This document shows, piece by piece, positions 1-12,946 of a stretch of DNA of 64,000 nt. Position 1 is the stretch's first letter. Every line of letters starts with the position of its first letter. A model generated the notes under the pieces. It saw nothing but the letters and a program-made list of their open reading frames with translations, made no database searches and was not told where the DNA came from. Position numbers and translations under genes: made by a program. The stretch is from Parus major (taxonomy: Eukaryota > Chordata > Aves > Passeriformes > Paridae), in assembly GCF_001522545.3 (NCBI RefSeq), contig NC_031769.1, forward strand, positions 133,684,616 through 133,748,615, written 5' to 3'.

Positions 1-3000
1 AGTGAGAGTGAACAAACCCATTCTCTCTCTAAGAAAATAAAGGCAATGCATCTAAATAAGCAAAGAGTACTTGGCTGTTGCAGCTCCTCTTCACTACATT
101 TAGCCAAGTACTAAATAAAGCAGAGGTACTCCTGTTTTCCAGTCCTAATCTCATCTGAAAATCCCCTTGCATTTCAGATGTGCCAGCACAGATGAGGGGG
201 GACAGGATTCCATCTGTCTGATGGTGCTTCTGCCCATGTAAATGATTCCCTCTCTGTGCTCAGTGTTGCAGAGCACGTGTGGGCCCCTGTCTGGCCGCAT
301 TCACTCCCAGTGTTGTCTGTCCCAACAACAAATGACACATTTCACTCAGGGGGTCCAGCTCCTGGGCAAAATCGGGCCTAGAAATACCATATCAAGTGTT
401 AAGTTTCTAAAATTTCCACAGACAGCTTGATTGCCAAGGTTAGTTATAGCAAATCTTCACCATCATCCTCTTCAAATCCTCCTCCAGGTCCATGCTGTCC
501 AGCAGCCTGGTGTCCTTTCCCTCCTTGTCATGCTGTCTCTGCATGACTTCAGTCAGATACCAGACTGGACACAGATTACACCTATGTGTATTTAAGTGTT
601 TAGTCAGTGAAAAGCACACTCTTTGGAACAAAATGTTCCACACTTATTACAAAGAGAGAAGTCAATCCTGTTTCATAGAGATTTCTTTGAGGGGCTTCCT
701 GACACTGGCATGAAAGAAAAGTAGCTCTGATTAAAGACCCTGTTGAACTGGGTGGAAATCAATCAATGTAGAAAACCAAGCAAAAACTAAACTAATTTTT
801 CATTTTGTAAGAATGTGTGTTTTTTAATTTGGTTGAGAGAACAATCAAGCTGAGAGCATTCTTTACACTTTGTAAAAAAATATATATCTTCCAAAAATTC
901 AGTGAGTAACAATTGTAAATGGCACTGGAATGCCATGGCACATCAAAGGATCAAAGATTGCTCTCACAGAGAATGAATGGCAGGTGTGCAATGAGCTAAA
1001 CGTAGTCTTTTGTGGTGTCACTGAGCACACCACAGAAAACACATCCATTTCCTTTTGCAGATAAAAAGATGAAAAAGAGAGAGGATGAACCAGGCTGCCA
1101 AGATCCATCTTTTTTGACGTAGTGAAGACAAACCCCTGTCAACTAGAGTCTCTCCAGGTGTCACAGAAAGAAAGGTAATAGGTTTATTCCTACAGAGGTG
1201 ATACTTCTAGGATATAAAAGATCTCTCTTTTGTGCTTCTTCTCAGGTTCAGGCTTCTTTTCTCCCTTCTCCCCTCAAGTCTTTCTAGTAGCCCACTGGAG
1301 GTACAAACATCCTCAGGCAGACAAAAAGCAATCTCTTGTGGGCTGGTTTGGTGCCCCCCTAAAGGCACATGAAAACCACAAAAATTATGTCTCAATTTGG
1401 ACTGTCTTCAATATTTTTTTCTGTTCTGTAAGCAGAAAAGGAAAATTTTCTCCTACCAGTGAGTTGTCCCTTGGAATGAATGCATACCTGGTGATCTCTG
1501 AGTGAGAGTCTCAGAGGGCAGGACAGAGCTGGGAGGAACTTCCCTGGCTCCACAGCAAATGGCAGCAGGGACAGGTCAGAAGCCATGCAGGGAGAACACA
1601 CTGAAAATGAGAGCTTTCCAGAATAACTGCATTTTCAGATTTCAAATAAAACCTTACAAAACCCCCAAAGATTCTAAATGTGCTGTTTAACTCCTCTCAC
1701 AACAAAACTTTGCTGTGAGCTTCCAGGGCTTTCTAGGAGAATACCACCATCTCTTTTCAGCTACTTTACTGAGAAGCAGTCATAAAGAAACACCTAAGCA
1801 CACCCCATCAGGAGAACCAGGTGGGATGAAAGTTCTCCTTCCCCCAGTTATAGCATAAATTTTAGCACAGCTTCATTTATGGTGGAGCTGGGTATTCTCC
1901 ACAAGAGCAACTGTTTCACTAAGAAATGTTTAATACTGTAAATCAAAGACCTTTTAAAATGTAATTTATTGTCAAAGCAGAAAGATTTAACTCTCTTGGT
2001 TTTTGTCAAACAGGCCTTCCTCTTTCTTTTATATATGGCTGCAGAGAGGAACTCCAGAACCCATCTGTTAATGGTGCTGACCTATAGACAGTTCCTTGGT
2101 GTTCCCTTGGCCTCATCCTAGAAAGGCTAAGTGTGGCTGTGAGTAATTCTGAATTCTCTCCAGGAAGGACAAACTCTAGCAGCTGTAAATCTGGGATATA
2201 ACCCTGTGTTAGGTGTGACTGAGCCAGCACATGCCAGGGAAAAGGCAACCAGGCATCCATTCTCCAGCAGACTCAGAAGAACGTACACACTGCTCATCTC
2301 AGTCAACACCAGAGCAGACTGAAAAAATCAAGATTTACATTTTCCTTTGGGATCACTTTTTAACCCTGTATCAACAGCATTTGAGCCCAAGGGAAAATCC
2401 AGCACATTACAATTTAACATGAGAGCTGTGGCCAAACAGGTGTGACCTGAGCCACTCCTGCCAGCAGAGAAAACCTGTCATGGTTTCACATACCTGTTTA
2501 AAACCTTAAAATGAGAAGAAGCAAACTCTACCAAACAAGACACCAATTTTATGTTTATCAGCAGCACCATAAATAAATGGCTGTACTTAAATAGGAATCA
2601 CTAAATCCTCTAGTTTAGGCAGCCAATTTGAAGGCAGTGTGAAGATATAATTCATCCTAGGTATTAATCCTCAATAAGGGGTAGTAGCTAAATCATTTAT
2701 ATTTGTATATAGAGCTAGGTGTACAGAGTACTTCACAAACACATGGATCCCAAACAGCTGATGATGTGAAAGTCTGAACTTGCCAATATTTACTTTCTGG
2801 CATGCAAATGAAAGCCAGACAAATCCCTAGCAGCAAAAAGAAGTGAGATCCATACGGAGAATATGAATTGAACCAAGTAATTGAAGATTTATGTCATACC
2901 TTTACAAGCAAGAGCTTTTTACCCATATTGAATCTTAACCTATGTTTTCACACTCTTAACCTGAAGATTGCTAATGGATTTTGTGTCTTTAGTTTGCTGA

Positions 3001-3799
3001 GGAAATCACTGGGTTCATAAATTCCTGGGATTTGGTGTCAACAAAGCAGCTCAAAAAATTAATCTGTCCAGTAATATCACGGTCAAAAAAATCCAAGTTG
3101 AAGCAACAAAAAATGTGTTTCAGTATCTCTACTCCCACTCAAATTTTTATTTACTGACCAAAGGACCTTGAATTTTGAGGGCATCACAACCACATTTTGT
3201 GGTTGTTTTTCCCCCAGCTTACTGCAGTCCCTGTTTGATGGTTTACAGTATGTGGCTGCCTTTCAGATGAAGCCAGACACTTTCTTCTCTCTTGATTACA
3301 GTGAAATTTGGAAGGTGGTATAGACCCATGCTGTGATACTTAGCCTGGCTAGGAACTCCTCAGCCCACCACACATGTTACCAAGCAGCTGGAATGGTTAA
3401 AAAAGTAATTACAAACAAACAAACCAACAACTCCAAAAAATCAAAACAAAATAAGAAAAATAGGAGATGGCATCTGAACAGGATGACCACAGAGTATGTC
3501 TTTGCAAACAGGACAACTCAGAACTTGATGTAAAAGAAAACAGGTAGAAAGGGAAGTCAGAATGGATATAAACAGTTATTTCATCTAAAGATAAATGCAT
3601 CCCCTATGCTCTCCCCAAGAGAAACACAAACATTAAAATGCCAGATGATGTACATATATAAAAAAACGCTTGTGCAGACAAGTTACTGACAGTCACATCA
3701 GCAATAGGTTTGAGCAATGTGTTGAGACCAGAGCGCATTCTTCACATTCACCACTTAGACACAAGTCTGTCCAGGCCAAATTGGAGCTGGCAGAGATGC
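1..3799. other. Intergenic DNA, no gene recognised
   Basis: AT-rich sequence beyond the 3' end of NUDCD1. No open frame resembles a protein I recognise, and no exon of TRHR, the next gene on this side in human, could be found. The segment around 440-720 weakly resembles a decayed coding sequence on the minus strand, but it has several stops and was not accepted. No repeat family was recognised. Confidence 0.6.
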
Positions 3800-4228
3800 T
3801 CAGCAAGCCACTCTCCATCATTTACCAGCAGTCCTGACCAAATCCAAGGTGTCCAGTTGACTAGAGGTCAGCAAGTGTGACAGCCAGGGACAAAAAGGGT
3901 GGGAAAGAGGATCCAGGGAACTACAGGCCTGTCAGCCTGAGCTCAGTGGCAGAGAAGGTCATGGAGCAGATCATCTTGAGTGGCATCACATGGCACAACA
4001 GAACAACCAGGGGCTCACACTTGGCCAGTGTGGATTTGTGAGAGGCAGGTCCTGCTTGGCTAACCTGATCTCCTATAACAAGGTGACCTGCTTGGTGGAT
4101 GAGGGAAAGGCTGTGGATTTTGAAAAGAAAAGCCTTTAAAGGCTTTAGAAAAGCCTTTGTCACCACTTCCAATAGCATTCCCCTGGAAAAGCTGGCTGCT
4201 CATGGCTTGGACTTCTTCAGGTTAGTGG
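3800..4228 (+). mobile_element. CR1 LINE fragment, reverse-transcriptase region
   Basis: Decayed plus-strand piece of CR1 ORF2. Broken conceptual translation still shows the reverse-transcriptase block with NYRPVSL (near 3916), followed by a GFVRG-like motif and the segment leading to the SKAFD motif. Stops and frameshifts are present, and the catalytic region is disturbed by a small inverted duplication at 4129-4146. There is no 3' end, so this is an internal fragment. Left boundary is approximate. Confidence 0.75.
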
Positions 4229-5759
4229 AGATACTGAATGCTGCTGGTTGTCAGTTAATTCATATCTGATTACATCTCCTTATAAGTTTAGCTATACCAC
4301 TCTCCAGTCTCACATGAATATGATGTGATGTTTAATATTCCTTCAGAGTAATCTACACAAAGTGTGATGTACTATTACTCTTTGTCATGCCTCTTCCTTT
4401 TCTTTCCTAGGAAAGCAAAACATTAAGAAGTCCCACTCACGTGGGTTAGGGCATATAGGCCCTGCAGAGTCTCAGCCTACATACAAAGAAACCACTACTG
4501 AGCAGCTTTGTTGGACTGTTTATGTTCTGCTGTGGAGAATTTACCTTTGTGCAGTTTCCAGGGCATGTCTTTCCTGATAAATGTTTTGTCTTCTGACAAA
4601 GAGGCAGAGGAAAGGAAGGAATCTTGTATACAAACTTTTAATATTTTTACAAAGGTGGAAAGCCTGTATTTTGACTAAAAGTGATTGGTGTCTCTGAAAG
4701 ATTCTTTTAATTACTCTGATTCAGTAATTAAAGAAGTTAATATTGATGTTAATACAATGTCTTTAGAGGCTAAGACAAAAAACCTGTAAACAGCAGGAAA
4801 CATAGTATGTACAGTAGCTACAGAACAGCACAATATATAAAAATTAAACAAGCTCCTTTTAATATTATGCATATTTCAGTCTTAGCAGAAGCCCCAGCCT
4901 TTTTTCCAAGTCCTTTAAAGGATATCTTCTCTGAATTTTTAAGCTGGATGCTGGCTGGGTGTTATGCCTCTCAAATGTTTGTTTATTGATTCAGCTGGTT
5001 TCTTAAAGCACCAGCATGAGAACATCTGAACCCCAGCAGGCTCATATATATATCAAAGCTTAGAATTATTAATTTCCCTAAGCAGTACAGCCATTTGTAA
5101 CCCACTGCCATATGGCTCTCTTCTCTCCTCATCTTCTGTGCACGTTTGCATGCATATAAACACACATGATACTCAATTCATTTAAAATACACCCTTGTCT
5201 TCCTCTGAATAATTTTCTCAGTTGGCAGTAATCATATACCCTGTTTCCACTCAATTTTAATGGGAAAATTTTAAAACAGCTTAAAAGACAGTGTACCTTC
5301 CTCGTCCTGGCTTTTGAAGAATTTCCCTGAATGTGGGTTCCGTGCTGTCATCACGGGAAATCTAACCCACACCACAGCTAAAGGCACAAAAGTTTCCACC
5401 ATTAAAACAGAGAAGGAAGTGAAAGCTGGCTCAAAAGGGACGTTAAAGCAACACAGCTTAGCCATGGCTCAAAAAATGGCACTGTGTCTCACAGAAACCC
5501 TTTGGACCAGACCTGCTCATAATGCTACCTTCAAACTCATCTTCTTACAACTCTTCAAACCCATTCCCAACATCTTTTAGCCTTCACTTCCCTGCCACTG
5601 GAAACATGTTTAGCATTTACCTGTGCATGAAGATGGGGAAATCCTCCAGCAATCCTGCAGTGGGCAATTGAGAAGTTCCTTCTGAGCTGTTCAAGCACAC
5701 ACCCATTGCCTGGGATGCACAGACCCATTTCCTGAAGCCCAGGGGCTCAGTTTTGGCAT
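4229..5759. other. Intergenic DNA, nothing recognised
   Basis: AT-rich unique-looking sequence between the CR1 fragment and the LTR. No coding frame, RNA gene or repeat family was recognised. Confidence 0.5.
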
Positions 5760-6323
5760 TGTCCTGGTTTTGGCTGGAATAATTTTCTTCTTTGTTTGTG
5801 CTGTGGTTTGGATTTAGGATGAGAATAGTTTTAATAACACCCTGATGTTTTAGTTACTGATGAGCATTGCTGACACTAAGGCAAGAACTTTTCAGCTTCT
5901 CACCCCACCCTGAAGTTAAGGAGGCTGGGGGGTGCACAAAAAGCTGGGAGGGGACACAACGGGGACAGCTGACCCCAAGTGGCCAAAAGAATCTTTCATA
6001 TTATATGGTGTCATGCTCAGCATATAAATCAGGGGGAAATCTGGCAGAAGATCACTGCTCAGGAACTGGTTGGGCATTGGTCAGTGAGTGATGAACCGTA
6101 TTTTGCATTACTTGTTCTGTACAACAATATGTTGTTGCTGTTATTATTATTATTATTAGTAGTAGTAGTATTTTCTCTTCCGTTTCTGTATTATTAACCC
6201 ATTTTAATCTTAACTCACACATTTTACTTTTTTCCCCCTAATTCTCTCCCCCATCCCACTGGCAGTGGGGAGTGAGGGAGTGGCTGTGTGGTGTTCAGCT
6301 CCCTGCTCTGTTAAACCACGACA
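5760..6323 (+). mobile_element. Endogenous retrovirus LTR (solo), family A
   Basis: A 564-bp segment that begins TGTCCTGGTTTTGG and ends TTAAACCACGACA, giving the TGT...ACA ends expected of a retroviral LTR. A TATA-like CATATAAATC lies near 6019, and a T-rich stretch with TTA/GTA triplets (6137-6172) precedes the 3' end. The layout matches a very common avian LTR family. No flanking internal retroviral genes were seen, so it is probably a solo LTR. A clear target duplication was not found. Related copies lie at 34.0-34.3 kb and 54.4-54.95 kb. Confidence 0.75.
6137..6172 (+). repeat. TTA/GTA trinucleotide microsatellite
   Basis: A run of TTA-type triplets passing into GTA triplets within the LTR. 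Confidence 0.7.
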
Positions 6324-8349
6324 GCCACAACCACTCAAGGCAAACCCTGGCTGTGGTGTGTGGTTTTAAGTCCCAGCACATGACAGTTTCCTCTAACTGA
6401 ATGGTAGAGACACCAAGAGCTGGCCACAACCTGGCAGGTTAAAGGAAAGCCAGAGCTGTACCATTTGGTACCAGCACCACAGCTGGCTACAAAGCTAGCA
6501 GCCTAAAGCTGAAGGGCTCAGGGCTGCAGACAGCAGAGCACTGGCTGCCTGTGCTGCCTGTTTGCTCATGGAAAAGCACAAGGAGTCATGCACCCAAAAG
6601 CAGTGGCTTAAGGGATATGAGAAATGGACAGATTGAGCTTTGGCCTGACCAGTTTATTATGTTTTATATCTTACATCCAATCACATGCATTTCAGAGGAA
6701 TGTGCTGTGGGTATGGACACAGCTGGACATCACTGGTAAAAACACATTATTGTTTTAATTCACACAATCAGAATCTCTGCAGAGCTGTAAAGCAGGAGGG
6801 GTTGGGTTCTGCAGGATGCTTCTTCCTAGGCTATAATCTTGCTTTGGAACAATGAAGGCTGCTAAACTCAGGAAGTATCCAGAAGTGGTAATTAAGCATC
6901 TGCACTCTCTTTGCATCGGTAGGTTGCTTTTAACAGGATGCATTTAAAGCACCATGAAGTTCTTAGTCCTCTCTGGCCTTGTTGAATTTGACCACTGCCA
7001 GTATTTATGAAGCAAAGCTCCAGTTTCTTAGTCAGTATCACTTAAGATTGCAAAGTGAATTAGTTCTTATAGGTTTCAAGAAATTTATAATGAAGGCAGA
7101 ATAACCAAGTGAAAACTAAATGAGAAATGCTAATTATTGCCAGCTCTGAATTAATGTTCTCATGTTTGCTTACAAATCTGTGAATAATTCCACCAGAAAA
7201 TGTGACTTGCGGGAATTCATTAATTGTAAACATTAATCAACTTGTAGTCAGGACCATGTAACCAATTTGTCATAGTATAGCTCACATTAGATATAGAAAT
7301 ATATCTTTAAGAATCTACTGTGTACTCTTTCCTTCCACAGCAGATTACTGCAGTCACTCAGCAAGTTAACTTATTTCTGTTATCAAAGAAAACAGACAAC
7401 AGAAAATAATTTGAGATGGCAGGTAACTTAGTATGAGCACCAAACTCTGTAGATACATCAGATGTGTTCACATAGTGAAATGTGCTCACAGCTGTCTGGC
7501 CATCTGAACATTTCAGTATGTTGAATTATATGGACCTCAGAGAGTGCAGCCATGCAAATAGACACAGTGAACCTATTAAAATAACCTGATTTCACTTTGC
7601 CCCACTTCCTAAGGGAATGGCTGGGAGTCTAACCAAGTTGCATGCTAATTTGTCCCTGAAATGCAACTGAATCAGTGACAGATATCCTGCTGTCCCCATG
7701 GCATTAAGAGACATGAGGTTTAACTTTGCATCTTTCTTTATAGCACAGGAAAGCATTTCTAAGAGCGGAAAGAAAAACATTATTTGTTGTACTTCCCAGA
7801 AAAGAAAGTGAAACAATAAAGCAGTCTGAGTTTTAGGTAATTGGGGTTTTTTTTGTGTGTGTTTGTTTGTTTGGGGTTTTTTGCCTTCTTTTTTGTTGGT
7901 TTATGTGAAAAGACAGATTTTATTAGATGTCACATTGGATACACAGAGACTCTGAACTATGTTGCTAACAGCAGCCAATCCTTATAGCTTATAATTATTA
8001 ACTATATGTTAAGTAACTACAATGATATAGTTATAAATATAGCTATTTCTATAGTTAATATGAACTATTAACTATATATTATAGGACTATTAATTGAATT
8101 TTTCAGACAGCAGCAACCACCTGGAGCTACACCAGGTAAGAAACAGGACCAAAGGAGTGACTCCAATGACAACAGCATCCAGCCAGTTTTACTGATGACT
8201 TACCCCTGCCACATGCGAAAAAAACAACAGAGAAGATCTCAGTAACAAACAAGTTCTTTCTAATTGATCCAGCTGCTTTGAATAATGTATTGCATATATC
8301 CCTAGATTTTAAATGGGAGCCTGTGTAAGTTTTATCTTGGGTACGCAAA
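6324..8349. other. Intergenic DNA, nothing recognised
   Basis: No gene or known repeat recognised. 7841-7890 is a T/G-rich low-complexity tract, and 7985-8095 is AT-rich with many short self-complementary ACTATA/TATAGT segments. Confidence 0.5.
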
Positions 8350-8750
8350 CTTATTCTCCTGTGAAGACGGGGAGAGTGTTCAGCCCAGAGAAGAGATGGC
8401 TCCAGGGAGACCTTTTAGAGCACCTTCCAGTACCTAAAGGAAGCCTATGAGAGAGTTGGAGAGGCAATTTGGACAAGGACATGGGGCAAGGATATTAAAC
8501 TGAAAGGGGCAGGTTTAGATTAGATATTAAGAAGAAATTCTTTACTGTGAGGATGGTGAGGCACTGGAACAGATCGCCCAGAGAAGCTGTGGGTGTTCCT
8601 TCCCTGGGTCTGTTCAAGGTAGGTTGGATAGAGCTCTGAGAAACCTGGTCTAGTGAAAGGTGCCCCTGCTCATGGCAGGAGTGCTGTAACTAGATGATCC
8701 TTAAGGTCCTTTCTAACCCAAACCATTCTGTGATTCTATAATGATTCTGC
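8350..8750 (+). mobile_element. CR1 LINE, 3' end
   Basis: 5'-truncated plus-strand CR1 of about 400 bp. It contains the usual 3' landmarks in order: AAGAAGAAATTCTTTACTGTGAG-like text near 8530, the 'CCCAGAGAAGCTGTGG' block near 8577, the GATGATCCTTAAGGTCC block near 8693, and the terminal ATTCTGTGATTCTAT repeat near 8735. No intact ORF; 5' truncation is normal for LINE insertions. Confidence 0.9.
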
Positions 8751-11247
8751 AGATTCCCATGTTTTTACTCTTTTTAGAATCAGAAATTGCAACTCATGAA
8801 AATGTCTTCAAAACATTGTTTTTTATTTCTGCTCAGATGGTTGCCAGCCCTTGATCAAATCAAGAGCCTGAGTTCCTGGTCTCTTTATGACTAGGTGTAT
8901 CCATCTTGTACCTCATGCCTATATTTTAGATGCCACAATTGCAAGCATAATTCAGTTATTCAGAAAATTCTCATAAATTGCTCAACCTTAAATTACCATA
9001 AAGTATTCTACATTTATTAGAGGAGACACACGCAACGGAGAGATTGAGTAACTTAAAAGAGAAAAATCATTAAAGGCCAATCAGCTGCAATTTCAGTGCT
9101 GAAAGTCACTGAATTAGTATTCAGTGGGTCTTATTTCTTTCCCCTCTAAACATCACTTGTTCTGATAAAAATAAATACTTATCACTTCTGCATCAATTCT
9201 GCCAACTTGAGGAATCTTGCTCAATACTTGGCTCTGAGCTGTTTAAGTTTGGATAAAATTAAAAAGTGAGATGTCTCATATTTAATCCTCAGCAGAGGAA
9301 ATCACCACAGGATTCATGACTGATATTTTCACATAAAGCAGTTATCATGACATTACAACACTTGTATGGCAGGCTCATGAACACGTTAACGAAGAATCCA
9401 AGCTTTGCTGTCAGTAAGTTTAAAAGATTCTCCTCTCCAAAAGCCACCCCACCCTCCCCATACCTTAAGGCAGCATGAATTCAAACAGGTGTGTGCATAT
9501 ACAGATGGAAATACAAATGTAGATACATACACAAGTCCTGCACATTCAGAATGTAACTAATACATTAAGAAATGTACACTAGAAAGTGTATATTCATCAC
9601 AGCATAATGCAAGTCAAGTTTTAAAATCATTAATTTTTTAAAATTTGCTTTCTTTTGTTTTTTTTCTTGAGAGTTCCTTGCAACTGACATTAGTTTACAA
9701 AAGTGCACTGGAATGGTTTATAAAGGTATTTTGTATAGAGCATTAGATTGGCAAAGACTATGACAAGTATCTTCCAGGTCTACATCTGAAACTATTAACT
9801 AGATGTTATTTTAATCAATATCCAGCTACCACTTAATGACAAAGATCTTTGTGTAAAGAAAGTTTTACAGAAGGACCTTAAACCTTTTATAAAGGAAAAA
9901 CTATTACTCCAGCAAACACTTCTCCAAGGAAAAAGGGACTATACCTTGGCTTTGAAAGTATTACAATAGTCTTGATGAAAAGGCTTGCTTGATGCTTGGC
10001 TCTTCTACATCAAAGATGTCAGGTTATCCTTAGACCTTGCTGATTTTTATCCATAGCACAAATGAACATGAATTGCATAGGGAGGAGGGGAAACAAATCC
10101 TACCAGACTTCCAGAAATACAGGCACATAGGACTGATGGCACAACATTTTAAACCAAAATTTTTATTATGTGGCTAATATGTGGTTGGCTGCAGGCTACA
10201 AGTTCATCTAATCTGCATAATGAGAATAGAAAAAAATAAATTGACAGAAGGCAAGGAAATGAAAGAGTTCTAGTGGCTCATTACTGAAACAAAGCACAAA
10301 AAAAACTGAAATAAAAGCTTTAACCTTAGTTTTACTCTCATTGGATCTGCTGTTTCATTAATGAACAACCAATTCTGTCAAAGGACAGACATACAGACCA
10401 AATTCTTCCTCTTTTCCTTCACTTTCCTGCAAAAAAACACCCATGCTGAGGTAGGGGGAGAGAAGAAAGGCCAGACCTCTTTCTTTCATCTAGAAGGGTT
10501 TGTACAGATCATTTGTCTTTTATAAAGAAGACACAGAATCAGAGGCACACTTTAACACACGAATGCACCTGGATACTTATCAACCCCCTCCAGTAACTAC
10601 CTCTAAAATTGTGTGTTGGCAGAAAAGGAACATTAGCAAGGCTGTACAGGGGATTTCACAAGGAGTGCAATAGTGCATGTCTTGGCAACAGCCCTGGCTC
10701 TGCAGTGCAGGGACCTGCTACAACTTTGCCATAGCACAAAACTCCTTAATACAAGTTTTATTTTAAGGAATTTCTTATTTCTATTTTTTATTTTATTTCA
10801 GTAATATAGGAAGGCTATATATTTGAAATTAATATAAATCATTTAAAGTAATTTTAAAATTTTAACATTTTTTCTGTTTATTTAAACTTGTAGAAGAATA
10901 CATTATGCATTCCAAACATGCAGTTAAGGAAAGAACTGAAAATACTAAAATCAAATAATGCCATAACAGCCAAGTAAACCTGTAATAGTAAAATATTTTC
11001 TCAGAAATTCTGTGAACAGATTGTGATTGGGACCTCTCAGGAAGAACTGTCTGAAAAAGTAAGATCTCAAGAAACAAAATCCTAGAAAAATTGAAGCGTG
11101 GTCATCAGAAAACCATCTCTTAAACATCCACATTTTATGCTATTTAGGACACAAATGAACAAATAAGCCTTAAGAGAAATTGAACACAGAAACTGAACTG
11201 ATGATAGGGAGTGTCTCCTGCTGGCTTGCAGCAATTTAGTTACTACA
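8751..11247. other. Intergenic DNA, nothing recognised
   Basis: About 2.5 kb of AT-rich sequence between two CR1 copies. No gene, RNA gene or repeat family was recognised; only short A- and T-rich tracts. Confidence 0.5.
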
Positions 11248-11998
11248 AGATGGCTGGAAACTGACCTTAAAGATCATCTAGTTCCAACCCCACACTATGG
11301 GCAGGGACAACTTGCACTAGACCAAGTTGCTCAAAGCCCCATCCAGTCTGGTGCTGAGCTTTAAAGGACAGGGCATCCACAGCTTCTCTGGGCAACTTTG
11401 TCCAGTGCCTCACCACTCACACAGTAAAGATTTTCCTCCAGTATCTAATCTAAACCTACTTTCAGCTTAAAGCCATTATCCCTTATCCTACCACTACATA
11501 GCCTTGTCCAAAACCCCTCTCCAACACTCTTGCAGGCCCCTGTATGTACTAGGAGGCTGCTTTAAGGTCTCCCAGAGACTCATTATCCAGAAACTTCTCT
11601 CTTTCCCAGGCTGAACCCAAACTCTCTCAAGTCTGTTGTCATAGACAAGGTGCTCCAGCCCTCTGATGATCTTCGTGTCCCTCCTCTGGACTGGGGACCT
11701 CAGAGCTGGATGCATTTCTCCAGGTGGGGTCTCACCAGAGCAGAGCAGAGCAGAGGGGCAGAATAACCTCTCTGGACCTACAGGCCATGCTTCACATGAT
11801 GCAGCCCAGACCATGTTTAGGTTTCTGGGCTGCAAGTGCACACTGCTGGCCCATGTCCATCCCCTCATCCACCAGCACCCCCAAGTCCTTTTCTCCAGGG
11901 CTGCTCTCAATCCATTCTTTTCCCAGCCTGCTTTTGTGCTTGGGATTTCCCTGCCTCAGGGTAAGCTTGCTGTGCAACAGCACTCCAGGTTCCTCAAG
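11248..11998 (-). mobile_element. CR1 LINE, 3' part, minus strand
   Basis: About 750 bp of CR1 in reverse orientation. On the plus strand it reads through GATCATCTAGTTCCAACCCC near 11270, then the complement of the 'agaagctgtgg' block near 11375, and on into the ORF2 C-terminal region ending near 11998. The longer minus-strand open stretch at 11494-11910 is remnant CR1 ORF2 read in mixed frames, not a host gene. The terminal ATTCTATG repeat is missing. Confidence 0.9.
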
Positions 11999-12940
11999 GT
12001 AAAAAGTAATTTAAATAATAAAATATCCTTGACTCTCATAGAAGCCAAGTAAGAAAGAGACTACTTGATACATTGTTCCTGGGAACATGATTACAAACAG
12101 ATGAGTAAGATGGAAAAGGGATGAACCTTTTCCCTGTGTTCAGTTATTTCCAGATGCAAACAAGACCTCCCTTGAAACAGACATACATTTGGAATGTGAG
12201 TTCTAGTCATTGCATATTCTAACACATTTCAAGAGGTAACCTTTTCAGTTGACTTTGTTTCCTCTGTTGCAGGAGACAGCAGAGCATGTTTCCAGGCATG
12301 TAACTCACAGCAAGAAGAATTTGACAAAGAACAGGTGAAATTCTCATCTATATTGAAACTGCCTGCAGTAGGCCAGAGATGACAAAGAAATGTTAACTGT
12401 GATTCCTTTACTCTTTCATTCCTCCATTTTCCAAAGATCATGTTCTTAACTTAACCCAAAGATTAGTATCATATTAAGTAATATTCATATACATCTAAAA
12501 GCACTTAATTTATGCTGCAAAGTAATAAGCTACATATTTTTTTTCTATAGAACCTCTGCAGGAATTCTACCAGCTTGTGTGACATTATTGGCCAACAAAT
12601 AAAATTTAAATGCAAACCAGTCATGCAATGGTAATACATTCACTGAACCTTTCCAAAAAGCATTTTCAAAACAGTTTTAAAAGGACAGAATGAAAAGAGA
12701 TTTACAAATCCAGTCAGTTTTAACTTATCCAAGTAAAAGAAAGGAAGAGCTTTTCAATATTTGATATACTATATAATCCTGCTGTGAGGAGAAGGAAAAT
12801 CAAGTTCCTTGAAAAGCTTCTGCATTTGGAGGGTTTTTTCAAGCCACAGCTGCTTGCCTCCCACTTGTTATTTAATCAGTTCACAGATAGAAATCTGGAG
12901 AATTTACAGGAGAATCAAAACAATCACAAGTAAAGACATT
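11999..12940. other. Intergenic DNA downstream of NUDCD1
   Basis: Nothing recognised. This lies beyond the best candidate polyadenylation signal of NUDCD1. Confidence 0.45.
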
Positions 12941-12946
12941 TTTATT
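12941..12946 (-). terminator. Candidate NUDCD1 polyadenylation signal
   Basis: AATAAA on the minus strand, about 1.28 kb after the NUDCD1 stop codon. A nearer ATTAAA variant lies at 13681-13686. Which is used cannot be told from sequence alone. Confidence 0.35.

Noticed and set aside
440..720. Minus-strand segment with cysteine/histidine spacing loosely like a zinc finger, followed by an acidic stretch
   Set aside because: Interrupted by several stops in the relevant frame and not assignable to any protein; too weak to call a pseudogene.
11494..12052. Open frames of 128-138 codons on both strands
   Set aside because: They lie wholly in the reversed CR1 copy and are remnants or shadows of CR1 ORF2.
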